A stretch of 64,000 nucleotides of DNA from Culturomica massiliensis (GTDB taxonomy: Bacteria > Bacteroidota > Bacteroidia > Bacteroidales > Marinifilaceae), in the NCBI RefSeq assembly GCF_900091655.1, contig NZ_LT594621.1, positions 682,001 through 746,000 of the forward strand, read 5' to 3'. Shown here one piece after another: positions 8,074 to 16,921 of this stretch. Within the stretch, counting starts at the first letter, position 1, and the number at the start of each line of letters is the position of its first letter. Both the position numbers and the translations under genes were made by a program. The notes under the pieces are model-generated. The model was given only the letters and a program-made list of their open reading frames with translations, had not been told where the DNA came from and did no database searches.

Positions 8074-9168
8074 ATGGCAGGGAATACGTTCGGAAAGATA
8101 TATAAGTTGAGCTCGTTCGGAGAGTCGCACGGAGTGGCTGTCGGAGGAATGATAGACGGTTGTCCGGCCGGTATCGCATTGTCGGCGGAGATGATTCAGC
8201 AGGAGTTGAACCGTCGTCGTCCGGGACAGTCGGAGATATCAACACCGAGGGAAGAAGCGGACCGGGTGGAAATACTTTCCGGAATTTTTGAGGGTAAAAC
8301 CACCGGCATGCCGATCGGTTTTATTGTACACAATACGAATCAGAACAGTAAGGATTACGGTCATTTAAAGGATTTGTACCGTCCTTCTCATGCCGATTAT
8401 TCCTGGCAGCAAAAATACGGTGTACGCGATTACAGGGGCGGGGGACGTTCTTCGGCCCGGGAACATATTGCCCGGGTTGTCGGCGGAGCGGTTGCGAAAC
8501 AGATACTGGCTGCTTACGGGATTTGTGTACAAGGGTATACTTCTCAAGTCGGAACGGTTGTTTTACCCCATTCATACCGGGAAATCGATCTGAGTATGAC
8601 CGAGGCGAATATCGTTCGTTGTCCCGACCCGGTGATTGCAGAAAGTATGATTGCGTTGATCCGGGAGGTAAAGGAGGCCGGAGACAGTGTCGGTGGGGTG
8701 GTCAGTTGTGTGATCCGGGGTGTTATGCCCGGTTTGGGGGAACCGGTGTTCGACCGGTTTCAGGCGCGTCTTGCGCAGGCAATGCTGAGTATTAATGCGG
8801 TTAAAGGTTTTGAATACGGAACCGGTTTTGCTGCGGCTGCAATGCGCGGAAGCGAGCATAACGATCCTTTTGTTATGAAAGAAGGAAAGGTGCATACGGA
8901 GAGTAACCGTTCCGGTGGACTGCAAGGCGGGGTCAGCAATGGGGAAGATATTTATTTCCGTGTGGCTTTTAAGCCGGTGGCTACGATTATGCAGAAACAG
9001 AATACGGTGGACCGGGAAGGGAAGGAAATTCTTCTGGAGGCTCACGGCCGTCATGATCCTTGTGTCGTGCCCCGTGCCGTACCCGTGGTTGAGGCTATGG
9101 CAGCTATGACGGTTGTGGATATGCTGTTCGAGGCTAAGGCCGGAAGAGAGGGGGATTTAGGATTTTAG
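8074..9168 (+). CDS. aroC: Chorismate synthase
   Basis: A 364-residue enzyme converting 5-enolpyruvylshikimate-3-phosphate to chorismate with reduced FMN, the last step of the shikimate pathway. Recognised by the N-terminal SSFGESHG motif, the GGGRSSARE motif, the RSGGLQGGVSNG motif and HDPCVVPRAVPV near the C-terminus, all in the expected order. Length is normal. It appears to be transcribed alone, from a promoter after the upstream terminator. The last residues (GDLGF) and stop are encoded by a GATTTA-type repeat that fills the spacer downstream, so the natural C-terminus may have been shifted by repeat insertion. Confidence 0.97.
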   Translation: MAGNTFGKIYKLSSFGESHGVAVGGMIDGCPAGIALSAEMIQQELNRRRPGQSEISTPREEADRVEILSGIFEGKTTGMPIGFIVHNTNQNSKDYGHLKDLYRPSHADYSWQQKYGVRDYRGGGRSSAREHIARVVGGAVAKQILAAYGICVQGYTSQVGTVVLPHSYREIDLSMTEANIVRCPDPVIAESMIALIREVKEAGDSVGGVVSCVIRGVMPGLGEPVFDRFQARLAQAMLSINAVKGFEYGTGFAAAAMRGSEHNDPFVMKEGKVHTESNRSGGLQGGVSNGEDIYFRVAFKPVATIMQKQNTVDREGKEILLEAHGRHDPCVVPRAVPVVEAMAAMTVVDMLFEAKAGREGDLGF

Positions 9169-9604
9169 ATTTACGATTTTTGATTTACGATTGGGTGGTT
9201 GGAGAAGGTGGATTTAGATTTTTGGATTGGAATTATTGTTTTAGGGTATAGGAATTATGAGGGGGTTTGATTTACGATTTATGATTGAGGAGGTTGCTGG
9301 ATTGTAGCGGGTTTTGGAGGGCGTAGTTTAGGATTTTAAATTTTAGATTTTAGATTTTAAATTGGAGTCGTGGATTGGTAAGGAATTACATAGAGGGAGG
9401 GACTTGTTTTGTTATTTACGATTTAGGATTTTAGATTGGGTGAATAGGGGGATGAATTTCAGGGTTTTGATTTACGATTTTCAGGCAGGAGCGGAATTTT
9501 GTTATCAGGGGAAGTGACGGGGTGATTTTTGAAGCTTTTCGGCGAAAAATTTGTAAAGGAGGAATGGTTTTTATACTTTTGATGGAAATTAAATGAAATA
9601 AGCT
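9160..9604. repeat. GATTTAC/GATTTAG-rich spacer
   Basis: A 436-bp spacer with no credible gene. It contains clusters of GATTTACGATTT, GATTTTAGATTT and variants at about 9160-9195, 9268-9286, 9330-9365, 9413-9440 and 9468-9482, separated by G-rich filler. A degenerate copy of the AATTACA...GACTTG hairpin element lies at about 9383-9412. Confidence 0.75.
9550..9581 (+). promoter_or_regulatory. Promoter of the small conserved gene
   Basis: TTTG at 9550-9553 and TACTTTTG at 9574-9581, separated by 20 bp, match the Bacteroidetes TTTG-N19/20-TAnnTTTG consensus. The start codon follows 24 bp later. Confidence 0.75.
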
Positions 9605-9895
9605 ATGGCAAGTATCAGAAGATTAAAGAAAGACATTGATTACCTGACATTTTCAGTTGTAGGCGATTGCTTCAATTATGCAATTGTGACAGGTAAAAAT
9701 AATCCGCAGGTAAGTGAGATCGTAAAAAATATAATTGCTACCCGTAATGATTTGCGTGACCGTATCGGTGCTGCCGGTAAACTGGAAAATAAAAAAGAAG
9801 TGAAAAAACATTTCAACAGGATTTTCGGAGATTTGTTGGTAAGCGTAGATAAAGCTTTTACGGAGCTGAGTGAAGCTATTAAAAAAGAAGACTGA
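9605..9895 (+). CDS. Conserved small Bacteroidales protein, 96 aa
   Basis: A 96-residue, mostly helical, charged protein beginning MASIRRLKKDIDYLTFSVVGDC. No signal peptide or transmembrane segment, so probably cytoplasmic. I recall similar short uncharacterised proteins in Bacteroidales but no function. The gene has its own good promoter and its own terminator, which supports it as a real single-gene unit. The regular spacing of hydrophobic residues in the helices suggests a small helical bundle. Confidence 0.75.
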   Translation: MASIRRLKKDIDYLTFSVVGDCFNYAIVTGKNNPQVSEIVKNIIATRNDLRDRIGAAGKLENKKEVKKHFNRIFGDLLVSVDKAFTELSEAIKKED

Positions 9896-9916
9896 GAATA
9901 TAGCTGATGATAGAGA

Positions 9917-9945
9917 AGAGAATGTCGTCAGGCATTCTCTTTTTG
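9917..9945 (+). terminator. Terminator
   Basis: Stem AGAGAATG/CATTCTCT (9917-9924 and 9933-9940), 8-nt loop, followed by TTTTG. Lies 21 bp after the 96-residue gene. Confidence 0.8.
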
Positions 9946-9963
9946 TTTCTATAAGAACGGTGT

Positions 9964-10671
9964 ATGGAAAGTTTTGAGATACCGGGAATTGGAAGCGTTA
10001 AGATACGAAGGGGCAGGCATATCCGTACGATGTCGGTACGTCTCGCTCCGGGAAGAGGTGTATGGATCAATATTCCTTACGGTGTCAGCGGACGTCAGGC
10101 CGAGAAGTTTCTTTTGGAAAAAAGGGAATGGATCATACAGCATATATCCCGGATGAAGGTGTACGAAAAGGATACCGGGGTCGGTCTGGCTGTCGGGGCG
10201 GAAGTAAAGACGAAATTGCATACCCTGAAAATAGCAGAGGCAGTGATTGAGAAGCCTGCTTACAGGATTGAGCAGGAGCTGATCACCTTGTTTATTCCTA
10301 AAGGAACGGATTACGGGGCGATTGAAGAGATCGTAAAGAAATTTTTACTTGAGATTTACCGGATGGAAGCCCGGAAGATTCTTCCGGGCCGGGTAAAGCT
10401 GCTGGCTGAAAAATATGGGTTCCGATATACTCGTCTGACTTTCCGGAATAATATATCGAATTGGGGCAGTTGTTCTTACGATAATCATATCAGTTTGAAT
10501 ATCAAATTGATGAAGTTGCCGGATGAGGTTATCGATTACGTTATTTTGCATGAGCTTTGTCATACGATAGAGAAAAATCATTCCGCTGATTTCTGGGCGT
10601 TGGTGAAGAAGGTGTGTCCCGGATTTGAGTCTTACCGCCGTGCACTGCGCAATTACAATACACGTTTGTAA
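9964..10671 (+). CDS. YgjP-type zinc metallopeptidase
   Basis: A 235-residue YgjP/DUF45 protein. The family's C-terminal catalytic domain is clear: NWGSCSYDNHISLN, then LMKLPDEVIDYVILHELCH with the HExxH zinc site, then NHSADFWALV, which supplies the third ligand region and the conserved aromatic. The N-terminal half is the usual beta-rich region (IRTMSVRLAPGRGVWINIP). YgjP proteins are cytoplasmic putative proteases often linked to restriction-modification loci; no such locus is nearby. Substrate unknown. Confidence 0.9.
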   Translation: MESFEIPGIGSVKIRRGRHIRTMSVRLAPGRGVWINIPYGVSGRQAEKFLLEKREWIIQHISRMKVYEKDTGVGLAVGAEVKTKLHTLKIAEAVIEKPAYRIEQELITLFIPKGTDYGAIEEIVKKFLLEIYRMEARKILPGRVKLLAEKYGFRYTRLTFRNNISNWGSCSYDNHISLNIKLMKLPDEVIDYVILHELCHTIEKNHSADFWALVKKVCPGFESYRRALRNYNTRL

Positions 10672-10679
10672 TTGATTTC

Positions 10680-10742
10680 AGATTTACGATTCTTATTTTT
10701 GCAACAGTAGGTCTGTAGGACCCAATCTAAAATCGTAAATCT
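10680..10742. repeat. Inverted GATTTACGATT pair between convergent genes
   Basis: AGATTTACGATT at 10680-10691 pairs perfectly with AATCGTAAATCT at 10731-10742. The 39-nt loop contains a run of T. It lies between the end of the metallopeptidase gene and the end of the minus-strand lipoprotein gene and may act as a weak bidirectional terminator. It is the spacer-repeat sequence in both orientations. Confidence 0.65.
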
Positions 10743-10754
10743 ATATGTCCAAAA

Positions 10755-11249
10755 TTATTCGTTGCGTTGGAGGATGTAGCTTACGTTGGCCGACAGTATC
10801 CGGTCGTAGAACGATGGGTGGAGCAGTTGTAATATCGTCATATAGGATTCGGTGGTAAAGGTAAATTCCAGAATCGGGGAGTTGAGGTTAACCGTTCCTT
10901 CCAGTATCAGAGGTAAATTGTCGGGAGGAACGATGTTCAATATGTTTTTTCTGAGGCTACAGGCGTAAGTGCCCGGTTGGGTAAAACCCATATAACTGAT
11001 GGTAAGACTGATACTGTCGTTGTGAAAGATGATTTCTGAATTTTCTTCCAGAAAGGTGTATTGCAACAGAGAGTCTTCCAGGGCAAGGGCTTCTGTTTGT
11101 CCGCCTTCCCGCGGCCATACTTTTACCGCTTTGTTCTGGACGGTCCAGGTGCCTTGTAATTGGTAGATTTTATTATCGTTGTCGTCTTCTCCGCATGCTA
11201 CGAACAGACCGGATAACAAAAGACAAAGGTAAAGCAGGTGTTTTTTCAT
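10755..11249 (-). CDS. Lipocalin-like lipoprotein
   Basis: A 164-residue lipoprotein with signal MKKHLLYLCLLLSGLFVACG and an acylated Cys at residue 19, followed by an acidic linker (EDDNDN). The rest is beta-rich and opens with YQLQGTWTVQNKAV, the GxW start typical of lipocalin-like Bacteroidales lipoproteins. No ligand can be deduced. It is convergent with the metallopeptidase gene and divergent from the apbC gene. Confidence 0.7.
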   Translation of the reverse strand: MKKHLLYLCLLLSGLFVACGEDDNDNKIYQLQGTWTVQNKAVKVWPREGGQTEALALEDSLLQYTFLEENSEIIFHNDSISLTISYMGFTQPGTYACSLRKNILNIVPPDNLPLILEGTVNLNSPILEFTFTTESYMTILQLLHPSFYDRILSANVSYILQRNE

Positions 11250-11392
11250 ATTGTACAGTTTAAGGAACTCCGGAATCTGAACGGTTACCGAAGAGATCGA
11301 CCGGGTTCTGTTTTTTCGTTTTTTTCTACGTGTAAAAATGGAAGTGGTTGGATAAATCTCTGCTTTTAACTAAAAATACGAGGTAAAAATTC

Positions 11393-11400
11393 TATCTTTG
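11393..11400 (+). promoter_or_regulatory. Probable -7 box for apbC
   Basis: TATCTTTG, an exact TAnnTTTG match, 62 bp before the apbC start; no convincing upstream element. Confidence 0.5.
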
Positions 11401-11462
11401 TTTCTTTAGAATAAACGGGCTTGCAGAAGGCAGGTCTTTGTATGTAAAAAATCATAAACGAT

Positions 11463-12548
11463 ATGTTACAAAATAATTTAAAAGACGTCCGGGATTTACT
11501 GACGGAAATAAAATATCCCGGAACTTCGAAGGATATTGTTGCATTGGATATGGTGCAACAGATAAAGATAGAGGGAGACAAAGTTTCTTTTCGTTTGGTG
11601 TTTCAAAAAGCAAATGATCCTTTTGTAGCGGCTTTGCGTAAAAAATGCGATGCTTTGATTAAGGAGAAGACGGCTTATAAGGAGGTCGGTATTGAGACCG
11701 TGTTTGTGCAGGAGATGGAGCGTCCGTTTTCATTGGAAAAAGTGAAGCATATTGTAGCCGTATCTTCCGGTAAGGGAGGTGTCGGAAAATCTACCGTTGC
11801 GGCTAATCTTGCCGTGGCTTTGGCGCAACAGGGGTATAAGGTGGGGCTGGTGGATGCCGATATTTTCGGCCCGTCTATCCCTAAGATGTTCGGTTGTGAA
11901 GATGCCCGTCCGTATATGTCTGAAATAGACGGGAAAGAATATATTGTTCCGGTGGAGAAATACGGAGTGAAATTATTGTCTATCGGTTTTTTTGTCGATC
12001 CGGGTTCGGCTACGGTGTGGCGTGGGCCGATGGCTTCCAATGCGTTGAAACAAATGGTGGAGCAAGGATTTTGGGATGAGTTGGATTTTATGCTGATCGA
12101 CTTGCCGCCGGGAACGAGCGATATTCACCTGACATTGGTTCAGACGGTGGCTTTGAGCGGTGCAATTGTGGTGAGTACTCCCCAACAGGTGGCTTTGGCC
12201 GATGCCGTGAAAGGGATCCAGATGTTTGAATCTCCCGGTATTGCCGTTCCTGTTTTAGGATTGGTCGAGAATATGGCTTGGTTTACTCCGGCAGAATTAC
12301 CGGAAAATAAATATTACCTGTTCGGTAAGGAAGGCTGTAAGCAGTTGGCCGAGGAGAAGGGATTGCGTTTGTTGGGACAAATTCCTGTCGTACAACGTAT
12401 TTGTGAGGGCGGGGATGCCGGAGAACCGGTGGCTTTAAATCCCGATTCGGTTACAGGGAATGCTTTTATGCAATTGGCGGAACAGGTTGCCGGGGCAGTT
12501 AATGAAAATACGACTCAGGCACGCAGGGTAAGAATACAAAAACATTGA
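11463..12548 (+). CDS. apbC: Mrp/ApbC-family Fe-S carrier ATPase
   Basis: A 361-residue cytoplasmic P-loop ATPase that would deliver Fe-S clusters to target proteins. An N-terminal MIP18-like domain (residues about 5-85) is followed by the MinD/Mrp ATPase domain with the deviant Walker A SGKGGVGKST at 102-111 and DLPPGTSDIHLT. The usual CxxC that bridges a cluster between subunits is absent: where most relatives have Cys pairs after ENM, this protein reads ENMAWFTPAELPENKYY. I recall this being common in Bacteroidetes homologues. The PorW-like gene starts about 30 bp after the stop. Confidence 0.93.
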   Translation: MLQNNLKDVRDLLTEIKYPGTSKDIVALDMVQQIKIEGDKVSFRLVFQKANDPFVAALRKKCDALIKEKTAYKEVGIETVFVQEMERPFSLEKVKHIVAVSSGKGGVGKSTVAANLAVALAQQGYKVGLVDADIFGPSIPKMFGCEDARPYMSEIDGKEYIVPVEKYGVKLLSIGFFVDPGSATVWRGPMASNALKQMVEQGFWDELDFMLIDLPPGTSDIHLTLVQTVALSGAIVVSTPQQVALADAVKGIQMFESPGIAVPVLGLVENMAWFTPAELPENKYYLFGKEGCKQLAEEKGLRLLGQIPVVQRICEGGDAGEPVALNPDSVTGNAFMQLAEQVAGAVNENTTQARRVRIQKH

Positions 12549-12577
12549 CACAGCATATTTCCGGATACCGATATTCA

Positions 12578-15500
12578 ATGAAGTCTATTTTTTATATATC
12601 ATTAGCTGTTTTGGTGTTTGCACTGACGGGCTGCTCTACTAAAAAGAATAACTTTTTTACCCGGCAATATCACCGGTTGACAACTCGTTATAATGTATAT
12701 TTTAACGGAGATGAGGCGTTGAAGGGCGGTGTGAAAAAGATGGAACAAAACCACAAGGAGGATTATACTAATTTATTGCCGGTATTTGTTTCCAATAATG
12801 AACAGACCAGGGCTATCGGCGGCAGTGATATGGATTATGCGATTGAAAAAGCCGTAAAGGCTATCGATAAGCATTCGATCACAGCAAAACCGAAGAGACG
12901 GCGGAATAAGAATTCAAAGAATTACGAGACTTTCCGTAAAAAGAAAGAGTTTAACGATCAGATTGCCAAATGTTATTTGCTATTAGGTAAAGCCTATTTT
13001 TACAAAGAGAAATATAACATGGCGGGCAATACGTTCCGTTATATTCAGCGGCAGTATCCGGAAGATAAGGCTTTGATGACAGAGGTAGATCTGTGGATGT
13101 TCCGGAACCTGACCGAGATGGGACGTTACGATGAAGCGGTACAATACCTCGCCTCTCTCGAGGGGGCTAAATTGAAACGTCGGCAAAGAGAGATGTATGC
13201 GGCTGCCCGTACCGATTTTTATGTCAGGCAGGCACAGTATCCGCAGGCCATCCGGGAGGCGGAGAATTTGCTCGGTGTGTGTAAGAGTATGAAGCGTAAG
13301 CCCCGTTACAATTTTATGCTTTCCCAGCTATATCTCAAAGAGAATCAGGATGCGCAGGCGATGGCTGCCTTAAAGAAAGCGGTTCGGTTTAACTTCAATT
13401 ACGAAATGGTTTTCAATGCCAAGATCAATATGGCATTGGCATACCAGGCTGGAGATGAAAGTGTGAAGAAGAAATTGAATAAGATGTTGAAAGATTCCCG
13501 GAATGAGGAATACCAGGACCGTATATACTATGCTTTGGCCAATATAGAAGAAAAGAAAGGAAATGAGGAGGCTGCTATCGATTTGTATTGGAAGTCTGTA
13601 AAATCCAGTATAGACAACGATAACCAGAAGTCTTTGTCGTTTTTAAAGTTGGGCGGTTATTATTACAAAGAACGGCAGTATGTACCGGCTCAAAGCTGTT
13701 ACGATTCCTGTATGTATTTTATGGATTCCCGGATTGAAGGTTATGAGCAGTTGAAGACGCTGGTGGGCGATTTGACGGAACTGGTAACGAATTTGAATAC
13801 CATTCAGCGGCAGGATAGTTTACAACGTCTGGCTGCCTTGTCGGATGCGGAACGGAATAATATAATCGACGGGATTATCCAGGATATTAAGGATGAGGAA
13901 AAACGGCAAAAAGAAATAGAGCAGCAGGCTATGCTCGAGCGTAATTTTTTCCAGCGCAACGATATGTTGAGCCGGGGAAATACTTATAACCAATCTTCTT
14001 CCGGAAGCGGAGGCGACTGGTATTTTTATAATCCGATGACGATTTCATTGGGGAAAAATGACTTTAAGCGGAAGTGGGGACGCCGTAAACTGGAAGATAA
14101 CTGGAGACGGCAGAACAAAGCCATGGTCGATTTTACGGAAGAATCGGAAGTATTGGCAGAGGAAGGAGAAGGTACAGTAAAGAAGGCGGATATTACCAGC
14201 CGTGATTATTATCTCGAAGATATTCCTTTGACGGAAGAGCAGATGACCGCTTCCAATAAGAAAATAGAGGATGCCTATTATAAGGCGGGAGAAGTGTATC
14301 TTTATAAATTCAATGATCCGGAAAAAGCATTGGATTGCTTTACTGCTTTTATCTCCCGTTTCCCGGAGAGCGGCAATATCACGTTGGTTTATTATCTGGC
14401 GTATGAGGCGGCGGGAAAAGCCGGCAAAGCCTCCCAGGCGGAGACGTTGAAGGACGAGCTGATCCGGAAATTTCCCGACAGCGATTATGCCAAAGGCTTG
14501 CAAGATCCCGAATATTTTAAGAAGGTGGACAGTGATTTAAGGACCGTCGACCGGATGTATGCGGAAGCTTACGAGTTGTATCAGAATGTATATTACAAAG
14601 AGGCGTTGGCCCGTTGTGAAGATATTTTACAGCAGTTTCCCGGGAGTAAGATGAGCAGTTATGTGTTGTTTTTGCGGGCGATGTGTATCGTGAATCTTCA
14701 ACCGGCTGACGAGGCCCGGATTGCTTTGAATGAAGTTTTGGCAGCCAAACCGACAAAGCGTATTCAGACTGTTGTCAACGGGATACTGGCTTCGATGGAT
14801 GTCGGGGATAAACCCGTTTTGTATGCCGATGCCGAGATGTATGATGCCCGCTATTTGAAGTCGGTGCGTAACTGGACGTTCGATGAGGAAAAGAATGCGG
14901 AGAATACGGAAGAGGACCGGGAAAATCCGTATAAACTAAATAAAGAAGAGGAATATTGCGTGGTTATCCTTCTGCCCGAGGATATGAAGACGATGCAGGT
15001 GTTGCATTTACAAACCCGTCTTACTTTCCTGAATGCGGCTTTGAAAGCGGAACAGAAAGATGAAAAGGGGGATTATCAGGTAAAGAAAGAGGATCTGTGG
15101 TATAAAACGACGGCATTACAGATCGAGCCTTTTGCAAATTACGGGGAGGCTGCCGTGTATTTAAACCGGGTTGCCGTAGATAAAACATTATTGAAAAATT
15201 TCAAAGGAGCCAGGTATCGTATTTTTGCAATCAGTAAAACGAATTTTTCCGTATTGAAGCGGTTGAAGAATGCAGAGCAATATGTCGATTTCTTTGTAAC
15301 GAATTATTTTGACGACCGGGGTCAGGGAGAGATCATAACAGGCCGCCAGGGGGCTGCTGCCCATTTGTTTAAATACGGGGCCGATGAAAAGCATGATTTT
15401 GTCTTAATGGTACCTTACCGTCAGGTGAATGTGAAAAAAATGGCAGAATTATTGCATGGTATAGAACCTGCTTTTGCCTTGGAAAAAGAGACTTATGATG

Positions 15501-16096
15501 ACCGGTATGAGATGGTTGTGGTGAAGAATGTCGGTACGCAGGTGCAGTCTATGGAATATCTGCAATTGGTTTCGCGCAATAAGGAGATTTTCGACCGGCT
15601 TTCCGGTACATCTTCGTATATGTTTACGATTACGCAGAGCAATTTGGGTATTTTACTGGAGAATCAGAATATCGAAGAGTATATGAAATTTTTCGATGAT
15701 AATTATCAACGGAATCAAAGCGGGGAAGTCGGTGTCGGAGACGGCGATTTCGTATATGCGAAGAGTGTTGCCCATAAATTCGTATTGTTTTATCCGAATA
15801 CGATCGATCCTTTTAAATTGAAGACGACTTTTGAAGAGTTTAATTTTGCCGGATTGATGGTAAATAACGTGAAGTATGACGATGAGCACGATTGTATGGT
15901 GGTGTCCGGATTCCGGAATAAGGAAGAAGCTATGCGTTATTTTCAGACTGCGGTCGATAATCGCAAGTTGTTCCGGTCTTTGAGGAATGTCGATTACCGG
16001 AATTTTATTATTTCCGACAGTAATTTCGATACCATGTGTGAGAAAAAAGAAATAGAACAGTATTTACAGTTTTTCAAAAAATATTATTTGGAATAA
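12578..16096 (+). CDS. porW: PorW/SprE-like type IX secretion TPR lipoprotein
   Basis: A 1172-residue lipoprotein, using the ATG at 12578. An in-frame TTG at 12545 would add 11 residues before the signal peptide and is less likely. Signal MKSIFYISLAVLVFALTGC, then STKKNNFFTRQYHRLTTRYNVYFNG, the diagnostic opening of the SprE/PorW family needed for type IX secretion and gliding in other Bacteroidetes. TPR helices span about residues 120-400 and again 570-720. The C-terminal ~350 residues contain several alpha/beta repeats (KFVLFYPN, DFVLMVPYR types). Anchored in the outer membrane facing the periplasm. A PorE-like gene lies 2 kb downstream, which supports the T9SS reading. Confidence 0.82.
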   Translation: MKSIFYISLAVLVFALTGCSTKKNNFFTRQYHRLTTRYNVYFNGDEALKGGVKKMEQNHKEDYTNLLPVFVSNNEQTRAIGGSDMDYAIEKAVKAIDKHSITAKPKRRRNKNSKNYETFRKKKEFNDQIAKCYLLLGKAYFYKEKYNMAGNTFRYIQRQYPEDKALMTEVDLWMFRNLTEMGRYDEAVQYLASLEGAKLKRRQREMYAAARTDFYVRQAQYPQAIREAENLLGVCKSMKRKPRYNFMLSQLYLKENQDAQAMAALKKAVRFNFNYEMVFNAKINMALAYQAGDESVKKKLNKMLKDSRNEEYQDRIYYALANIEEKKGNEEAAIDLYWKSVKSSIDNDNQKSLSFLKLGGYYYKERQYVPAQSCYDSCMYFMDSRIEGYEQLKTLVGDLTELVTNLNTIQRQDSLQRLAALSDAERNNIIDGIIQDIKDEEKRQKEIEQQAMLERNFFQRNDMLSRGNTYNQSSSGSGGDWYFYNPMTISLGKNDFKRKWGRRKLEDNWRRQNKAMVDFTEESEVLAEEGEGTVKKADITSRDYYLEDIPLTEEQMTASNKKIEDAYYKAGEVYLYKFNDPEKALDCFTAFISRFPESGNITLVYYLAYEAAGKAGKASQAETLKDELIRKFPDSDYAKGLQDPEYFKKVDSDLRTVDRMYAEAYELYQNVYYKEALARCEDILQQFPGSKMSSYVLFLRAMCIVNLQPADEARIALNEVLAAKPTKRIQTVVNGILASMDVGDKPVLYADAEMYDARYLKSVRNWTFDEEKNAENTEEDRENPYKLNKEEEYCVVILLPEDMKTMQVLHLQTRLTFLNAALKAEQKDEKGDYQVKKEDLWYKTTALQIEPFANYGEAAVYLNRVAVDKTLLKNFKGARYRIFAISKTNFSVLKRLKNAEQYVDFFVTNYFDDRGQGEIITGRQGAAAHLFKYGADEKHDFVLMVPYRQVNVKKMAELLHGIEPAFALEKETYDDRYEMVVVKNVGTQVQSMEYLQLVSRNKEIFDRLSGTSSYMFTITQSNLGILLENQNIEEYMKFFDDNYQRNQSGEVGVGDGDFVYAKSVAHKFVLFYPNTIDPFKLKTTFEEFNFAGLMVNNVKYDDEHDCMVVSGFRNKEEAMRYFQTAVDNRKLFRSLRNVDYRNFIISDSNFDTMCEKKEIEQYLQFFKKYYLE

Positions 16097-16487
16097 CTTA
16101 TGAATTTTAGATTTACGATTTTAGATTTACGATTGGGGTGAGGGAGGATTTGTGCTGGCTTTTGGGAAAAGGGGGATAATTTACGATTTATGATTTATGA
16201 TTTACGATTTTAGATTTTAGATTTACGATTTCAGATTGATTGAAATACAGGGTTGGAGCAGATGGAGGTGTTGTTTGGAGTTGATGGTAAAAAATTACAC
16301 ACTGGGACGGACTTGTTGTGTAATTATTAATTTGCGATTGAGCTACAGGTAAGCATTTGTAAGGAGATGGAGGTGTTCCGGTTTTAGATTAAAAGAAGGT
16401 CAAAAAATCGTAAATGATAAGCAGTGTTTTAAATGATTTGAATGTGGGACGACCGGGGCGGAGATGTAAAAATACAGAGATAAAGTT
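16097..16487. repeat. GATTTACGATTT-rich spacer with hairpin element
   Basis: No gene seen in 391 bp. Clusters of GATTTACGATTTTAGATTTACGATT lie at about 16110-16134 and 16178-16238. The hairpin element at 16293-16325 has arms AATTACACA and TGTGTAATT around CTGGGACGGACTTGT. The last 50 bp lead into tsaE without an obvious promoter box. Confidence 0.75.
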
Positions 16488-16904
16488 ATGAAATGGACTA
16501 TCGGTAGTTTGGAAGAGATCAATGAGACAGCCCGGAAATTTCTGGACTATGTCGGTGACCGGAAGATATTTGCTTTATATGGTGCTATGGGTGTCGGAAA
16601 AACAACTTTTGTAAAAGCCATAGCCGGTTGCAGCGGTGTCGTCGATGATGTGAGTTCGCCTACTTTTGCTATTGTGAACGAATATCAGACAGAAAATGAA
16701 AAAGTGATATACCATTTTGATTTTTATCGTATAAAAGATATATCGGAGGCTTTGGATTTCGGTTATGAAGAATATTTTTTCAGCGGGAATCCTTGCTATA
16801 TCGAATGGCCGGAGAAAATAGCCGAATTGTTGCCGGAAGATACGGTGGCTTGTTATTTTAGGGAACTGGCTGACGGTAGCCGGGAGTTAGAGGTTGATAT
16901 GTAA
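16488..16904 (+). CDS. tsaE: tRNA t6A37 biosynthesis ATPase TsaE
   Basis: A 138-residue P-loop ATPase that partners TsaB/TsaD in making N6-threonylcarbamoyl adenosine at position 37 of ANN-decoding tRNAs. Walker A GAMGVGKTT at 32-40 (Lys38), then DDVSSPTFAIVNEY and the HFDFYRI motif, and IEWPEKI near the C-terminus, all family signatures in order. Normal length. The alanine dehydrogenase gene starts 17 bp downstream, so the two are probably co-transcribed. Confidence 0.95.
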   Translation: MKWTIGSLEEINETARKFLDYVGDRKIFALYGAMGVGKTTFVKAIAGCSGVVDDVSSPTFAIVNEYQTENEKVIYHFDFYRIKDISEALDFGYEEYFFSGNPCYIEWPEKIAELLPEDTVACYFRELADGSRELEVDM

Positions 16905-16921
16905 TATAATACCTTAGAATT

